Assembly (NCBI RefSeq): GCF_002140975.2
Contig: NZ_CP147247.1
Location: forward strand, 868,001-932,000
Direction of reading: 5' to 3'
DNA: 64,000 nucleotides
From: Enterococcus sp. 9E7_DIV0242
GTDB taxonomy: Bacteria > Bacillota > Bacilli > Lactobacillales > Enterococcaceae
Part shown: one piece after another, positions 28,244 through 37,630 of the stretch
Position numbering within the stretch: the first letter of the stretch is position 1
Layout: each line of letters opens with the position of its first letter
The notes under the pieces: model-generated
What the model was told of the DNA's origin: nothing
Seen by the model: the letters and a program-made list of their open reading frames with translations, nothing else
Databases searched by the model: none
Made by a program: the position numbers and the translations under genes

Positions 28244-29140
28244 TTAAATCTGATTATACAATAAGCGACTTTCGATAATATTGAACTGTTCTGTCAGACT
28301 GTCGCCTTTGCTTCCAGCCAGTACTAATAAGTATTCTTCCCCATTTATATCTGCCAAGCTCGCCAAACATAAGCCGGCAGCGACTGTATACCCTGTTTTC
28401 CCACCAAGGATACGTCCATTTCTTAGGTCTAGCGACTCATCTCGACTGATGATCGTACTTGTAAAACTCAGACCCTCTACATGTAGATTTGTTCCTTGTG
28501 TTTGATAAGATAACGTAGTGAAAAGTTGATAAAAAAACTCATTTCGCAGTGCGTACTCTAGCAAGAGCATGATATCTCCAACACTTGAATAATGTGCTTG
28601 CTCATCCATTCCAGTAGCGTTAGAAAAGTGTGTATTCGTCATACCTAAAGCTGTTGCCACTTCGTTCATCCCCTGTACAAAAGCTTCTTCACTGCCACTA
28701 AGTGCTTGTACAGCAGTCAATGCGGCATCCGCTCCTGAAGGAAGCATAATCCCATAAAGCAGCTCACGATAACTGAGGACTTCTCCTTGAAGCAATCCCG
28801 CTGTAGCTAATCCTTGCTCCTCAATCTCCTGAAAAATGGCCATCGGCACTTCGACTAGTTGATCCAGATTCTCCACATGCTCGATTATATAGAGAGCAGT
28901 CATGATTTTTGTCATAGAAGCCACAGCTATCTTTTCATCTTGCTTTTTACTTTTCACTACCTGCCCTTCTCTTTTTTTCAGCACATAATTTTTTCCTGAA
29001 ATCGGTTCGCCTTGTTCCTGTACAAACGGCAATGCGCTGCTGTCTGCCAAACCGCGGAACAAAAAGAAATTGACCACGATCAACAGACCAATCAACGCGA
29101 AAAGAATGGTTATATTTTTTCTAAATTTACTTTTTTTCAT
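28244..29140 (-). CDS. D-alanyl-D-alanine carboxypeptidase, peptidase family S11
   Basis: A 298-aa membrane-anchored penicillin-binding protein that trims the stem peptide of peptidoglycan. One transmembrane segment (about 10-30) places the catalytic domain outside. Active-site motifs are SMTK (VASMTKIMTAL) and KTG (GGKTGYTVAAG). The usual SxN triad is SGA in MLPSGADAALTAV, a variation also seen as SGC in some actinobacterial members. There is no C-terminal amphipathic anchor, so the N-terminal segment is the membrane tether. The second of two adjacent ATGs has the better spacing from GGGAGG. The gene stands alone. Confidence 0.88.
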   Translation of the reverse strand: MKKSKFRKNITILFALIGLLIVVNFFLFRGLADSSALPFVQEQGEPISGKNYVLKKREGQVVKSKKQDEKIAVASMTKIMTALYIIEHVENLDQLVEVPMAIFQEIEEQGLATAGLLQGEVLSYRELLYGIMLPSGADAALTAVQALSGSEEAFVQGMNEVATALGMTNTHFSNATGMDEQAHYSSVGDIMLLLEYALRNEFFYQLFTTLSYQTQGTNLHVEGLSFTSTIISRDESLDLRNGRILGGKTGYTVAAGLCLASLADINGEEYLLVLAGSKGDSLTEQFNIIESRLLYNQI

Positions 29141-29322
29141 CATTAAACCTCCCTGCACATTTATTTAATCATGTACAGGAAGGCGATGTTTTAATATTCA
29201 CTTAGCGATGCCTTAAGAAATCTTAAGGAGTATAGATTGGAGGAAGTCGTTTTTTATATAAAACGTCACATTTTGTGCTTTCACTGGATTAAGTGCCTGT
29301 CTCTCAGCTATAATCAATCCTT

Positions 29323-30873
29323 TTATCCGATAAATACATTCTTCTTTCTTAATGAGCGCCAGCAAAGTACACTAATCAAAAGAAAGAGGATACTAATTGA
29401 AATAACTGAAATCGCTGGATTATTTATCAAAACCGCACTTCCTAGAGCAAACGTAATAGAAACGAAACCGATGAGCATCGTTACGAGCACAGGTAAACCT
29501 TGCTTAATGACCTGCTGTTCATTCAGCCAAGAGAAATTCGGGTACAATTGATTGAGCTTCAAACTTACAGTTAGAATAAACACGCAAAAACAGGTTGGTA
29601 GTAATACGAGTAAAAATGCGGAAAGCAAGGACTGTTCAAAAGTAAAAATCAACGCAACGCAACCAATCCAAAGTGGTGGTAAAAAAAGTAAAAAGCTTAG
29701 AATGAGCTTCGCACCATATATTTTTACAGTTGAAATCGGCAAGCTGGCATACAACCAACGATTTTTTCCTTCCATACTGATCGCCGCACTTGTTGGTGTA
29801 GCGATACCTAAAAAGAAACAGGCAGCATAAGGTAACCAAGGAATTGCTTGAGTAATTGTAAAACCAGCTGGAAGTGCTGCTGTCATCTGATCCAATACAA
29901 AAGGAAGACTCAAGGCTGCCACCAGAAACATGATGACCCCAAGGATTGTATTCGTAACATACAGCGCGCTTGAAAAGTATAGTCGAGCTTCCCGGCTAAG
30001 CAAGCTGAAAAAGACCCTTCGCTGCTTAAATTTTTCGATTGCAAACACACTTTTCTTCGTACGTAACGTTAATTTTGTATTAATCTGTAAATAATAATGT
30101 GTAAGCACAAGCCAAAATGCTAGAGCACTTACGGTAGATAGCGCAATATAGGCTAAAAGAAATAATGGTTGCCCCGCAAACCCATTTCGAATCAGTACAA
30201 GCAATGGATATCCTTGTTCCAGATGATTCAAGCTTTGCTTAAGCAATTGGCTCATTTCATTATTTGTATAATTAGTCAATGACAGCGACCCCAACATAAG
30301 CCCGATCACAAGCCCTATGCTCAACAAAACAACTATTAGCTGTTGATATCTGAAGTTTGCAGCAATCAATGAAATCACTGTCGTTAACAAAATACCCAGT
30401 ATCAACGGGAGCAGCGGAATAAATGGCACAAGAAAAATTGCACCCAACACGGCCCAATAATTTTGGATATGCCAACAATACAGTAACATCGCCGGAATAT
30501 TCGCCAAAAAACTAAACAGCAAGTTTAACAGATAAAGACCGAATATTTTACTGGTTATAATGACTTTTATAGAAATTGGCAAAGACATCAAAACATCAAA
30601 ATCACGATAACCAAAAAGATGATTACTGCCTTTCATAAAGGTCAAAACAAGACAGATGACAGAGGATAAAAAGACCATCACAGTTGGGATATAACTTGCC
30701 AAATCCAGCTGAATCAACATAAAGGCAATACCCAACAAATAACTAAGAGCTAGCAGGACTAATAGAACAGCGCCTATCCACACACCAAGCTGCTTCTTTT
30801 TACTTTGATGGCGTAATTTGTTAAGTCCATACCCTCTCAATTGGAGCTGCACAAGGGCTTTAAACTCATTCAC
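29323..30873 (-). CDS. ABC-2-type exporter permease
   Basis: A 516-aa polytopic membrane protein with about twelve to fourteen hydrophobic segments and the cytoplasmic motifs HLFGYRDFDVLMSLPIS and MEGKNRWLYASLPIS, repeated in the two halves, as in large bacterial ABC-2 permeases of two-gene exporters. It starts with a GTG overlapping the ATPase stop by eight bases (GTGAATGA), so the two are translationally coupled. The substrate is unknown; genes of this type often confer peptide resistance or export. Confidence 0.82.
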   Translation of the reverse strand: MNEFKALVQLQLRGYGLNKLRHQSKKKQLGVWIGAVLLVLLALSYLLGIAFMLIQLDLASYIPTVMVFLSSVICLVLTFMKGSNHLFGYRDFDVLMSLPISIKVIITSKIFGLYLLNLLFSFLANIPAMLLYCWHIQNYWAVLGAIFLVPFIPLLPLILGILLTTVISLIAANFRYQQLIVVLLSIGLVIGLMLGSLSLTNYTNNEMSQLLKQSLNHLEQGYPLLVLIRNGFAGQPLFLLAYIALSTVSALAFWLVLTHYYLQINTKLTLRTKKSVFAIEKFKQRRVFFSLLSREARLYFSSALYVTNTILGVIMFLVAALSLPFVLDQMTAALPAGFTITQAIPWLPYAACFFLGIATPTSAAISMEGKNRWLYASLPISTVKIYGAKLILSFLLFLPPLWIGCVALIFTFEQSLLSAFLLVLLPTCFCVFILTVSLKLNQLYPNFSWLNEQQVIKQGLPVLVTMLIGFVSITFALGSAVLINNPAISVISISILFLLISVLCWRSLRKKNVFIG

Positions 30874-31585
30874 CTCCAACCACCTCCAAGAATACTTCTT
30901 CAAGGCTGCGATCGCCACGAACCTCTTTCGTTGTCCCGCATTTCTTCAATTGCCCATGATCGATCAGGGCAATTTTATTACACAGATTTTCAGCCACCTC
31001 AAGGACATGCGTTGAGAAGAAGACCGCACCACCGGCTTCACAAAGCTCATGAAGCATTTGCTTCACATGATACGTCGCCTCCGGATCTAAGCCAACGAAA
31101 GGCTCATCCATGATCAACAGCTTTGGCTGATGGACGAAAGCCCCAATAAGTGCCAGTTTTTGCTTCATCCCATGAGAGTAGGTACTGATCAAATTACCTA
31201 GCTGATCTGTTAATGAGAGCCGTTGAGAAAAACTCTGGATTCGCTTTTGTCGTAATTCTGTCGACACACCAAAAATATCAGCAATAAAATTGATGTATTG
31301 GTAACCCGTCAAATAATCGTATAAATCTGGATTGTCCGGTAAGTAAGCCATCTGCTTTTTACATTCCAGCGGTTCTTTTACTATGTCATGTCCGTCAATC
31401 AGGATTTCTCCTTGATCAAAATGAAGCGCGCCTACAACGGATTTCAGCGTTGTGGTTTTCCCCGCACCATTGTGTCCGATAAAGCCAAATATATCTCCCG
31501 CCTCAACAGATAAGCTAATCCCATCAACAGCGACGAAACCGCCGGAATAAATTTTAGTTACTTCTTTAATTGATAAAATAGTCAT
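30866..31585 (-). CDS. ABC transporter ATP-binding protein
   Basis: A 239-aa ATPase. Walker A GHNGAGKTT, Q loop in YLPDNPDLYDYLTG, signature YSHGMKQKLALIGAF, Walker B LLIMDEPFVGLD and the H-loop in FFSTHVLEVAE are present. The divergent signature (SHGMKQK) is common in ABC-2 exporter ATPases. The ATG at 31585 follows AAAGGGG. It is downstream of an Xre regulator in the same orientation, which probably controls it. Confidence 0.93.
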   Translation of the reverse strand: MTILSIKEVTKIYSGGFVAVDGISLSVEAGDIFGFIGHNGAGKTTTLKSVVGALHFDQGEILIDGHDIVKEPLECKKQMAYLPDNPDLYDYLTGYQYINFIADIFGVSTELRQKRIQSFSQRLSLTDQLGNLISTYSHGMKQKLALIGAFVHQPKLLIMDEPFVGLDPEATYHVKQMLHELCEAGGAVFFSTHVLEVAENLCNKIALIDHGQLKKCGTTKEVRGDRSLEEVFLEVVGGE

Positions 31586-31756
31586 AACAACAACCCCTTT
31601 GATAAACAATTTCGATACTAAATCTCTTGTCTCTATTATAGAAATTATTTTTAACAGAAGCAAAGGAGTTGCAGGAAACTAACAAGAATAAAAGTTTCCT
31701 GTTGCGATACCTTGGAAGGCGAAAATAGTTTATCAAGTAGAAAAAACTGAGGCTAT

Positions 31757-32878
31757 TCACGCATTTTCTTCTTTTAATCGCAGGAGTTGATCGTGGATTT
31801 TTTTGAATGTTTCTTCTTCTTGAAACACTAAAAACTGGGGATTACCTAAAACATAATCAATTAAATCGATTGGAACTAAGGTAGACTCTCTCGGCAGTTG
31901 ATTGCCTGTTTCCAAGACATCAAACCATTGATCTATCTGATCAAAATAATGATCGCCATGAAGCGTCAAAGGAAATTGCGTTTGTGTCAATACATCGGTA
32001 AAGTCTTCGAGCAGCCTCAATGCCTGCTTATCCCTCATTTGAGCTAAACCAAAGGCAGCCGACAACTGAAAATTCATCAACAAAACCGGATTCAGCTGTT
32101 TCAAATCAAAGGCTTCTGCAAATAGTTTCCCTCTGCGAATCGTCTCCTTAAATTTTTCCGGTGCCTCAAGCAACAATTGAAGATAGTTAGTAAGCAGACT
32201 CATTATCACACCCAAATATTGGAATAGAGCACTTTGAAGGATTTCGACTGCTCGCTGATTTTCCCCTTTTATCTGAAAAGCCCCCGCAATCAAACTTTCT
32301 ACCGGAAAACTAACTGGAACAGATTCGCCTAAAATAGCGAGCACTTGATCTGCCTGTTGCATAGTTAATAAGGTATATGCCTCAAGCTTTGTTGCTTGAA
32401 TAATTAGTTCCGGCTCCTTTGACTGTGTTCGAACATGAACAAACCACTCGCGTGCTTCCACCACATACAGTTGTTCCTTTTCTTCCTTACTCTCACCTGG
32501 CAACTGATCAAAATGATTCAACAACAACTGTCCCATTTGTAAGACGAATGAATGGCAAGAATAGTAACGATGAACAAAGCTTCTGATAGAAGTTAAGACC
32601 TCTTCAGCCGGCTTTGATTCAAAGGAATTTTTTAATGAAGTATAAATATGTTGGATTTCTTTATTTGTCAATTGAGGCTCGTAATTCAACAGGGAATCAA
32701 TGCTTACGTCAAAATAGGCAGCCAACAATGGCAGTAAAGTAATATCTGGATAAGTCAAGCCGGTCTCCCATTTTGACACAGCTGCTTTAGAAACACCGAC
32801 AAATTCTGCCAGCTCTTGTTGTGTGATTTTTTTCTCTTTTCTTTTCTCAGAAATAACCGAACCAAGATTCATTTTCAT
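31757..32878 (-). CDS. Xre-family regulator with C-terminal helical domain
   Basis: A 373-aa regulator. The helix-turn-helix (residues 5-60) reads LGSVISEKRKEKKITQQELAEFVGVSKAAVSKWETG. The remainder is helical and TPR-like (about 90-370) and probably binds a peptide or partner protein, as in Rgg-like or PlcR-like regulators. It sits 171 bp upstream of the exporter pair. Two ATGs lie six bases apart and either could serve. Peptide sensing is only inferred from the build. Confidence 0.85.
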   Translation of the reverse strand: MKMNLGSVISEKRKEKKITQQELAEFVGVSKAAVSKWETGLTYPDITLLPLLAAYFDVSIDSLLNYEPQLTNKEIQHIYTSLKNSFESKPAEEVLTSIRSFVHRYYSCHSFVLQMGQLLLNHFDQLPGESKEEKEQLYVVEAREWFVHVRTQSKEPELIIQATKLEAYTLLTMQQADQVLAILGESVPVSFPVESLIAGAFQIKGENQRAVEILQSALFQYLGVIMSLLTNYLQLLLEAPEKFKETIRRGKLFAEAFDLKQLNPVLLMNFQLSAAFGLAQMRDKQALRLLEDFTDVLTQTQFPLTLHGDHYFDQIDQWFDVLETGNQLPRESTLVPIDLIDYVLGNPQFLVFQEEETFKKIHDQLLRLKEENA

Positions 32879-33246
32879 CCTCGCACATCCTTTCAGTTTA
32901 CTATTTTACGTTTTTTTTTATTTAGCTTCAATAGCAGCATATCTCTTAAAGCGATTCATAATCAACCAAAAGAATACCTTTATACATTGATTTTCTAAAA
33001 CCATCATTTCCTATTTCTTACTATATTTAACATTTGAAAAACAGTGTAAAAACTAAATAAAAGAGAAAGAATCATTTCATATTCACTAGAAAGAAACAAA
33101 CATAATGTAATGATTGTTTTCAGATACAGATTATATACAGACAACATATAGTTATCTAAATGTAAGAAAAACTTGATTTAAATGACCTTTTCGCCTATAA
33201 TTACCCTTTATAGAAAAAAATCACTAAATAGAAAGAGGAGATTTAA
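32879..33246 (+). promoter_or_regulatory. Intergenic region with the CAMP-factor promoter (33173-33201)
   Basis: TTGATT (33173-33178), a 17-base spacer and the consensus TATAAT (33196-33201) form an excellent sigma-A promoter 45 bp ahead of the CAMP-factor ATG. The remaining AT-rich sequence shows no gene. Confidence 0.85.
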
Positions 33247-34014
33247 ATGAAAAAAGTAACATTAGTAAGTGCATTGGCATTGACATTATTGGGGGCAAGT
33301 GTCATTGGCATAGCAGGCGATTCGGCTTATGCACAAACACAAGAAATCAGCCAAAGTACTACAACAGCAGTTCAGAACGAGAAAGCAAAGTTAGATGAGT
33401 TAGAAGAGAAAGTAGCTGGTACGGCATTTGAAGAAGCTTTCAATCAATTGGTTCCAGTGTTGAATACTCTTGAAAAAGATCTGACTGCATCATCAAGCAA
33501 TGCTCGTTTCAATCCTGTAACTATCTATGATCTTGATAGCATCGGTGTACGTTTACAGCTAATCACTGAAATCAGTAATGCCATTGCATTCTCTGTGGAA
33601 CAGCTAGATAATAAAGTAGAGCAAGCTCATCGCGAATTAGGCGTAGAAATTACTAAGGCTGTTATTGCAGTTGCCGATCCTTTTGCCTCTGTATCAAAAC
33701 TTGAACAGCAAATTATTTCTCTAAAACAATTGATGGAGAAGGTACTTACTTATCCTGATTTGGATTTAGACGCGAAAGCAACACATGTTGTCAAACAAAA
33801 ACTAGATGCTGCTATCTGGGCAACTCGTTTTGAACGTGACAAAAAAGTGTTGGGAAAAGTTCCCTTTGCCGTTTACAATGATTTAAACAAGGTAATCACA
33901 AAAGCAGTTGGTGTTCAGCTTAGTTTGAAATCAACAGTCAGAGATGTAAATACTGCAATTGCTAATCTCGAAAAAGCTTTAGCTACTGCTATAAGCTACA
34001 CAACAACAAAATAG
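33247..34014 (+). CDS. Secreted CAMP-factor family protein
   Basis: A 255-aa secreted protein. The signal peptide ends at SAYA/QTQE (about residue 29). The mature part matches the pore-forming co-haemolysin of Streptococcus agalactiae (Cfb) in segment order and length: TIYDLDSIGVR, ITKAVIAVADPFASV, EKVLTYPDL, IWATRFERDKKVL, VYNDLNKVITKAVGVQL. CAMP factors enlarge membrane lesions in sphingomyelinase-treated erythrocytes. The gene is monocistronic between a strong promoter and a strong terminator. CAMP factors are best known from streptococci and Cutibacterium, so an enterococcal copy deserves attention. Confidence 0.92.
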   Translation: MKKVTLVSALALTLLGASVIGIAGDSAYAQTQEISQSTTTAVQNEKAKLDELEEKVAGTAFEEAFNQLVPVLNTLEKDLTASSSNARFNPVTIYDLDSIGVRLQLITEISNAIAFSVEQLDNKVEQAHRELGVEITKAVIAVADPFASVSKLEQQIISLKQLMEKVLTYPDLDLDAKATHVVKQKLDAAIWATRFERDKKVLGKVPFAVYNDLNKVITKAVGVQLSLKSTVRDVNTAIANLEKALATAISYTTTK

Positions 34015-34030
34015 TTTTTACTATACAAAG

Positions 34031-34062
34031 AGCAGCACAGATTCGACCTGTGCTGCTTTTTT
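34031..34062 (+). terminator. Terminator of the CAMP-factor gene
   Basis: AGCAGCACAG / CTGTGCTGCT followed by TTTTT. Confidence 0.92.
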
Positions 34063-34122
34063 GTAATAAATCACTAAGAGAAGCAACAATAATTTTTACT
34101 CTTCTTTTCCCTTACCTAGTTA

Positions 34123-34947
34123 TCACTCATCATATGCGTTGAAACTCTTCAAATCCTCGATTTGTCGCTGGTACGCTTCTTTTCCATCGGGTAACAAGTT
34201 CAGCAGCTGTTCTAATGCGGCTAACGTTCTTTGCTTAAGAAGAGAACTGATCCCTCCTGTGATTTTTATCAAACCAAATCCGACTGCTATTGTTATTTGG
34301 CTTGATTCAAAAATATCTACTTCATTTTCAGAAATAAATGATGCGTCAGTCACTGTTTTCAAAGGGTCCATATAATCAAGTCCCCATGATTTTGAGATAA
34401 ACATAGGAAGACTGTCAAAATCTTCCAGCTCATCATCCTCAATCAATTTTCTTTCTAACATATATAAGGTATCATTTCCTGTATCATTCCCAAACGGCGC
34501 ATAGTCATCGGTGCTATCATAATACAAGTCATTGATAAAGTGATTGACAAAGAATGGATGTGACGTTTCTTTTGCCACACCTTCGTCTTCCCTATCATCA
34601 AAATAATAGATGATTTCAGCTGTCACGTCTCGCCAGCCCTCTCTGTCAGGGAGTATGCCTGAAAAATAATCTAAGAATAGCTTTTGGCATACTTCTATGT
34701 CGTCTGTCTCTTTGCGGAACTGCTGAAGTGTTCCTCCTCGATCAAACTGAATCTCAACAATATACACACCTTCACCACGTGCCAGTTGAATAAAGGGGCT
34801 GTCTTCGAGCATCGGTGTTGCTTCCAGTATCAATATGTGAAATTTTCCTGCATCTAATCCTTCAAAGGCTGTTGCGATCGTTTCAGGGGTTACAGGCTCG
34901 ATCAATTCATGCTCGTTAAATAGCTCAAAGCTTCTCTTTTCTTTCAT
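34123..34947 (-). CDS. Hypothetical 274-aa cytoplasmic protein
   Basis: Not recognised. The protein is acidic and soluble, with no signal peptide. It begins with an alpha/beta domain (about 15-115) containing FHILILEATPMLEDSPFIQLA and GVYIVEIQFDRGG, then GWRDVTAEIIYYFDD, which faintly recalls contact-dependent immunity proteins. A second part (about 130-274) is helical at its end. It stands alone beside the CAMP-factor gene and is convergent with it. It has its own ribosome site and normal codon use, so it is a real gene. Confidence 0.6.
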   Translation of the reverse strand: MKEKRSFELFNEHELIEPVTPETIATAFEGLDAGKFHILILEATPMLEDSPFIQLARGEGVYIVEIQFDRGGTLQQFRKETDDIEVCQKLFLDYFSGILPDREGWRDVTAEIIYYFDDREDEGVAKETSHPFFVNHFINDLYYDSTDDYAPFGNDTGNDTLYMLERKLIEDDELEDFDSLPMFISKSWGLDYMDPLKTVTDASFISENEVDIFESSQITIAVGFGLIKITGGISSLLKQRTLAALEQLLNLLPDGKEAYQRQIEDLKSFNAYDE

Positions 34948-35033
34948 AAGTGTGCTCCTGACTTTTCGTTTTAGGATTGATTATATTTTATCTCTTACGA
35001 AACAATCAACCTCTTCTAGTATCATAACAAAGA

Positions 35034-35056
35034 AAGAATCCTCAAGCTAGATTCTC
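35034..35056 (-). terminator. Probable terminator of the PrsW-like gene
   Basis: Short stem AGAATC / GATTCT followed on the minus strand by TTCTTTG. It is weak but well placed in the 218-bp gap. Confidence 0.45.
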
Positions 35057-35165
35057 TTTCGAAGATGTAGCACTGTACCTTCTATTGCCTTCATAAAACC
35101 TAATAAAAAGGCTGTGCAAGGTTCTTTTATCCCCCTGTTCAGCCAGTCGTTTTCTATAATTATCT

Positions 35166-35969
35166 TTACTGTAAAAACACCTTTTTTCGGTCTGCTTCTA
35201 TAAATTGGATCATTTGAATAATGATCATGATCGTCACCGCTGACAAAACAGCACTGACTACTGGCAAATCGTTGATTGGAGAATTCCAGATAAAATGCAT
35301 ACTTATCGGAGAAACAAGCCACAATCCTTTCGTCCTCTTATGAATTGTTTGATTTTTGGAAAGTACACAGAATATTGCTACTGTAAATATACAAGTCAAG
35401 GACCAATGAGAGCTGATACTACCTGAAATACGATCGATAGTTGTTGGTACAATCTTTTGAAATGAATCCAATGCTGCCTCAATAATATACGATATATCTT
35501 CGATGATCTGAAAGCCCAAGCCAACACTGACTCCAACTACAAAAGCTGATTGAATATTTCTTTGATTTAGCAAATATAGAATAATAAGTGCACAGCACAG
35601 CTTGATCGTTTCTTCAACAAAAGGCGCAGTCAAAGCTGCAGACCAGTCTTCCAATGCCTTGGAGTTACCGAATATCCGTTTGATTCCCTCCAGCAAGTAA
35701 TCATTGCCATAGCCTGCCAGCCAACCAGTAGCATATGCGCCACTGACGATCGATAATGAGATGATATATTTGGGTACCTTCCATCGTCCTGCGACTATTA
35801 CCAACAGAGAACAGATTGGAATAATGTAAACTGCCAGTAACGCGAGGCTACTTAGAAACTCTAAATATTTCCCTGTAGATAGCTCTAATCCGGATAAGCT
35901 GCTAAGCTCATACTCTACTCCAATTGCTATGGATAATAAAATGAAAAATAATAGACTATTTCTTTTCAT
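35166..35969 (-). CDS. PrsW-like intramembrane protease
   Basis: A 267-aa membrane protein with about eight hydrophobic segments. Family motifs are the double glutamate in APFVEETIKL (Glu119-Glu120), GLGFQIIEDISYI in the next helix, and histidines in SSHWSLTCIF and SMHFIWNSP, matching the four conserved motifs of PrsW metalloproteases. In Bacillus, PrsW begins the cleavage of an anti-sigma factor. No anti-sigma gene is adjacent here, although an ECF/DUF4179 pair occurs 21 kb away in the window. The gene is monocistronic. Confidence 0.85.
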   Translation of the reverse strand: MKRNSLLFFILLSIAIGVEYELSSLSGLELSTGKYLEFLSSLALLAVYIIPICSLLVIVAGRWKVPKYIISLSIVSGAYATGWLAGYGNDYLLEGIKRIFGNSKALEDWSAALTAPFVEETIKLCCALIILYLLNQRNIQSAFVVGVSVGLGFQIIEDISYIIEAALDSFQKIVPTTIDRISGSISSHWSLTCIFTVAIFCVLSKNQTIHKRTKGLWLVSPISMHFIWNSPINDLPVVSAVLSAVTIMIIIQMIQFIEADRKKVFLQ

Positions 35970-36082
35970 ATTCTATTCCCCCTCTTCATGTCCAACAGTC
36001 AAAAGTAAGTAGGCCATTGATTCTTTTCCATATTCAACTATAGCATGATTTGCTTTATGAGAAAAATAATATCCTACTTGAT

Positions 36083-36128
36083 CAAAAAAACGCTTGGAGC
36101 TTTCATTGTTGTGCGAAAGCTTCAAGCG
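36083..36128 (-). terminator. Terminator of the bgl operon
   Basis: CGCTTGaAGCTTTC / GAAAGCTcCAAGCG on the minus strand followed by seven T. Confidence 0.88.
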
Positions 36129-36160
36129 TCTCATGCTATTTTTTCTGAATATTTTTTAGC

Positions 36161-37612
<1,452 letters not shown>

Positions 37613-37630
37613 TCATTTCCTCCACTTCTG

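Noticed and set aside
28721..28760. Carboxypeptidase judged inactive because SxN is SGA
   Set aside because: SMTK and KTG motifs are intact and SGx variants occur in active family members, so it is kept as a normal gene.
35047..35322. 91-codon frame at the 3' end of the PrsW-like gene
   Set aside because: Overlaps the PrsW coding sequence in another frame and has no ribosome site.
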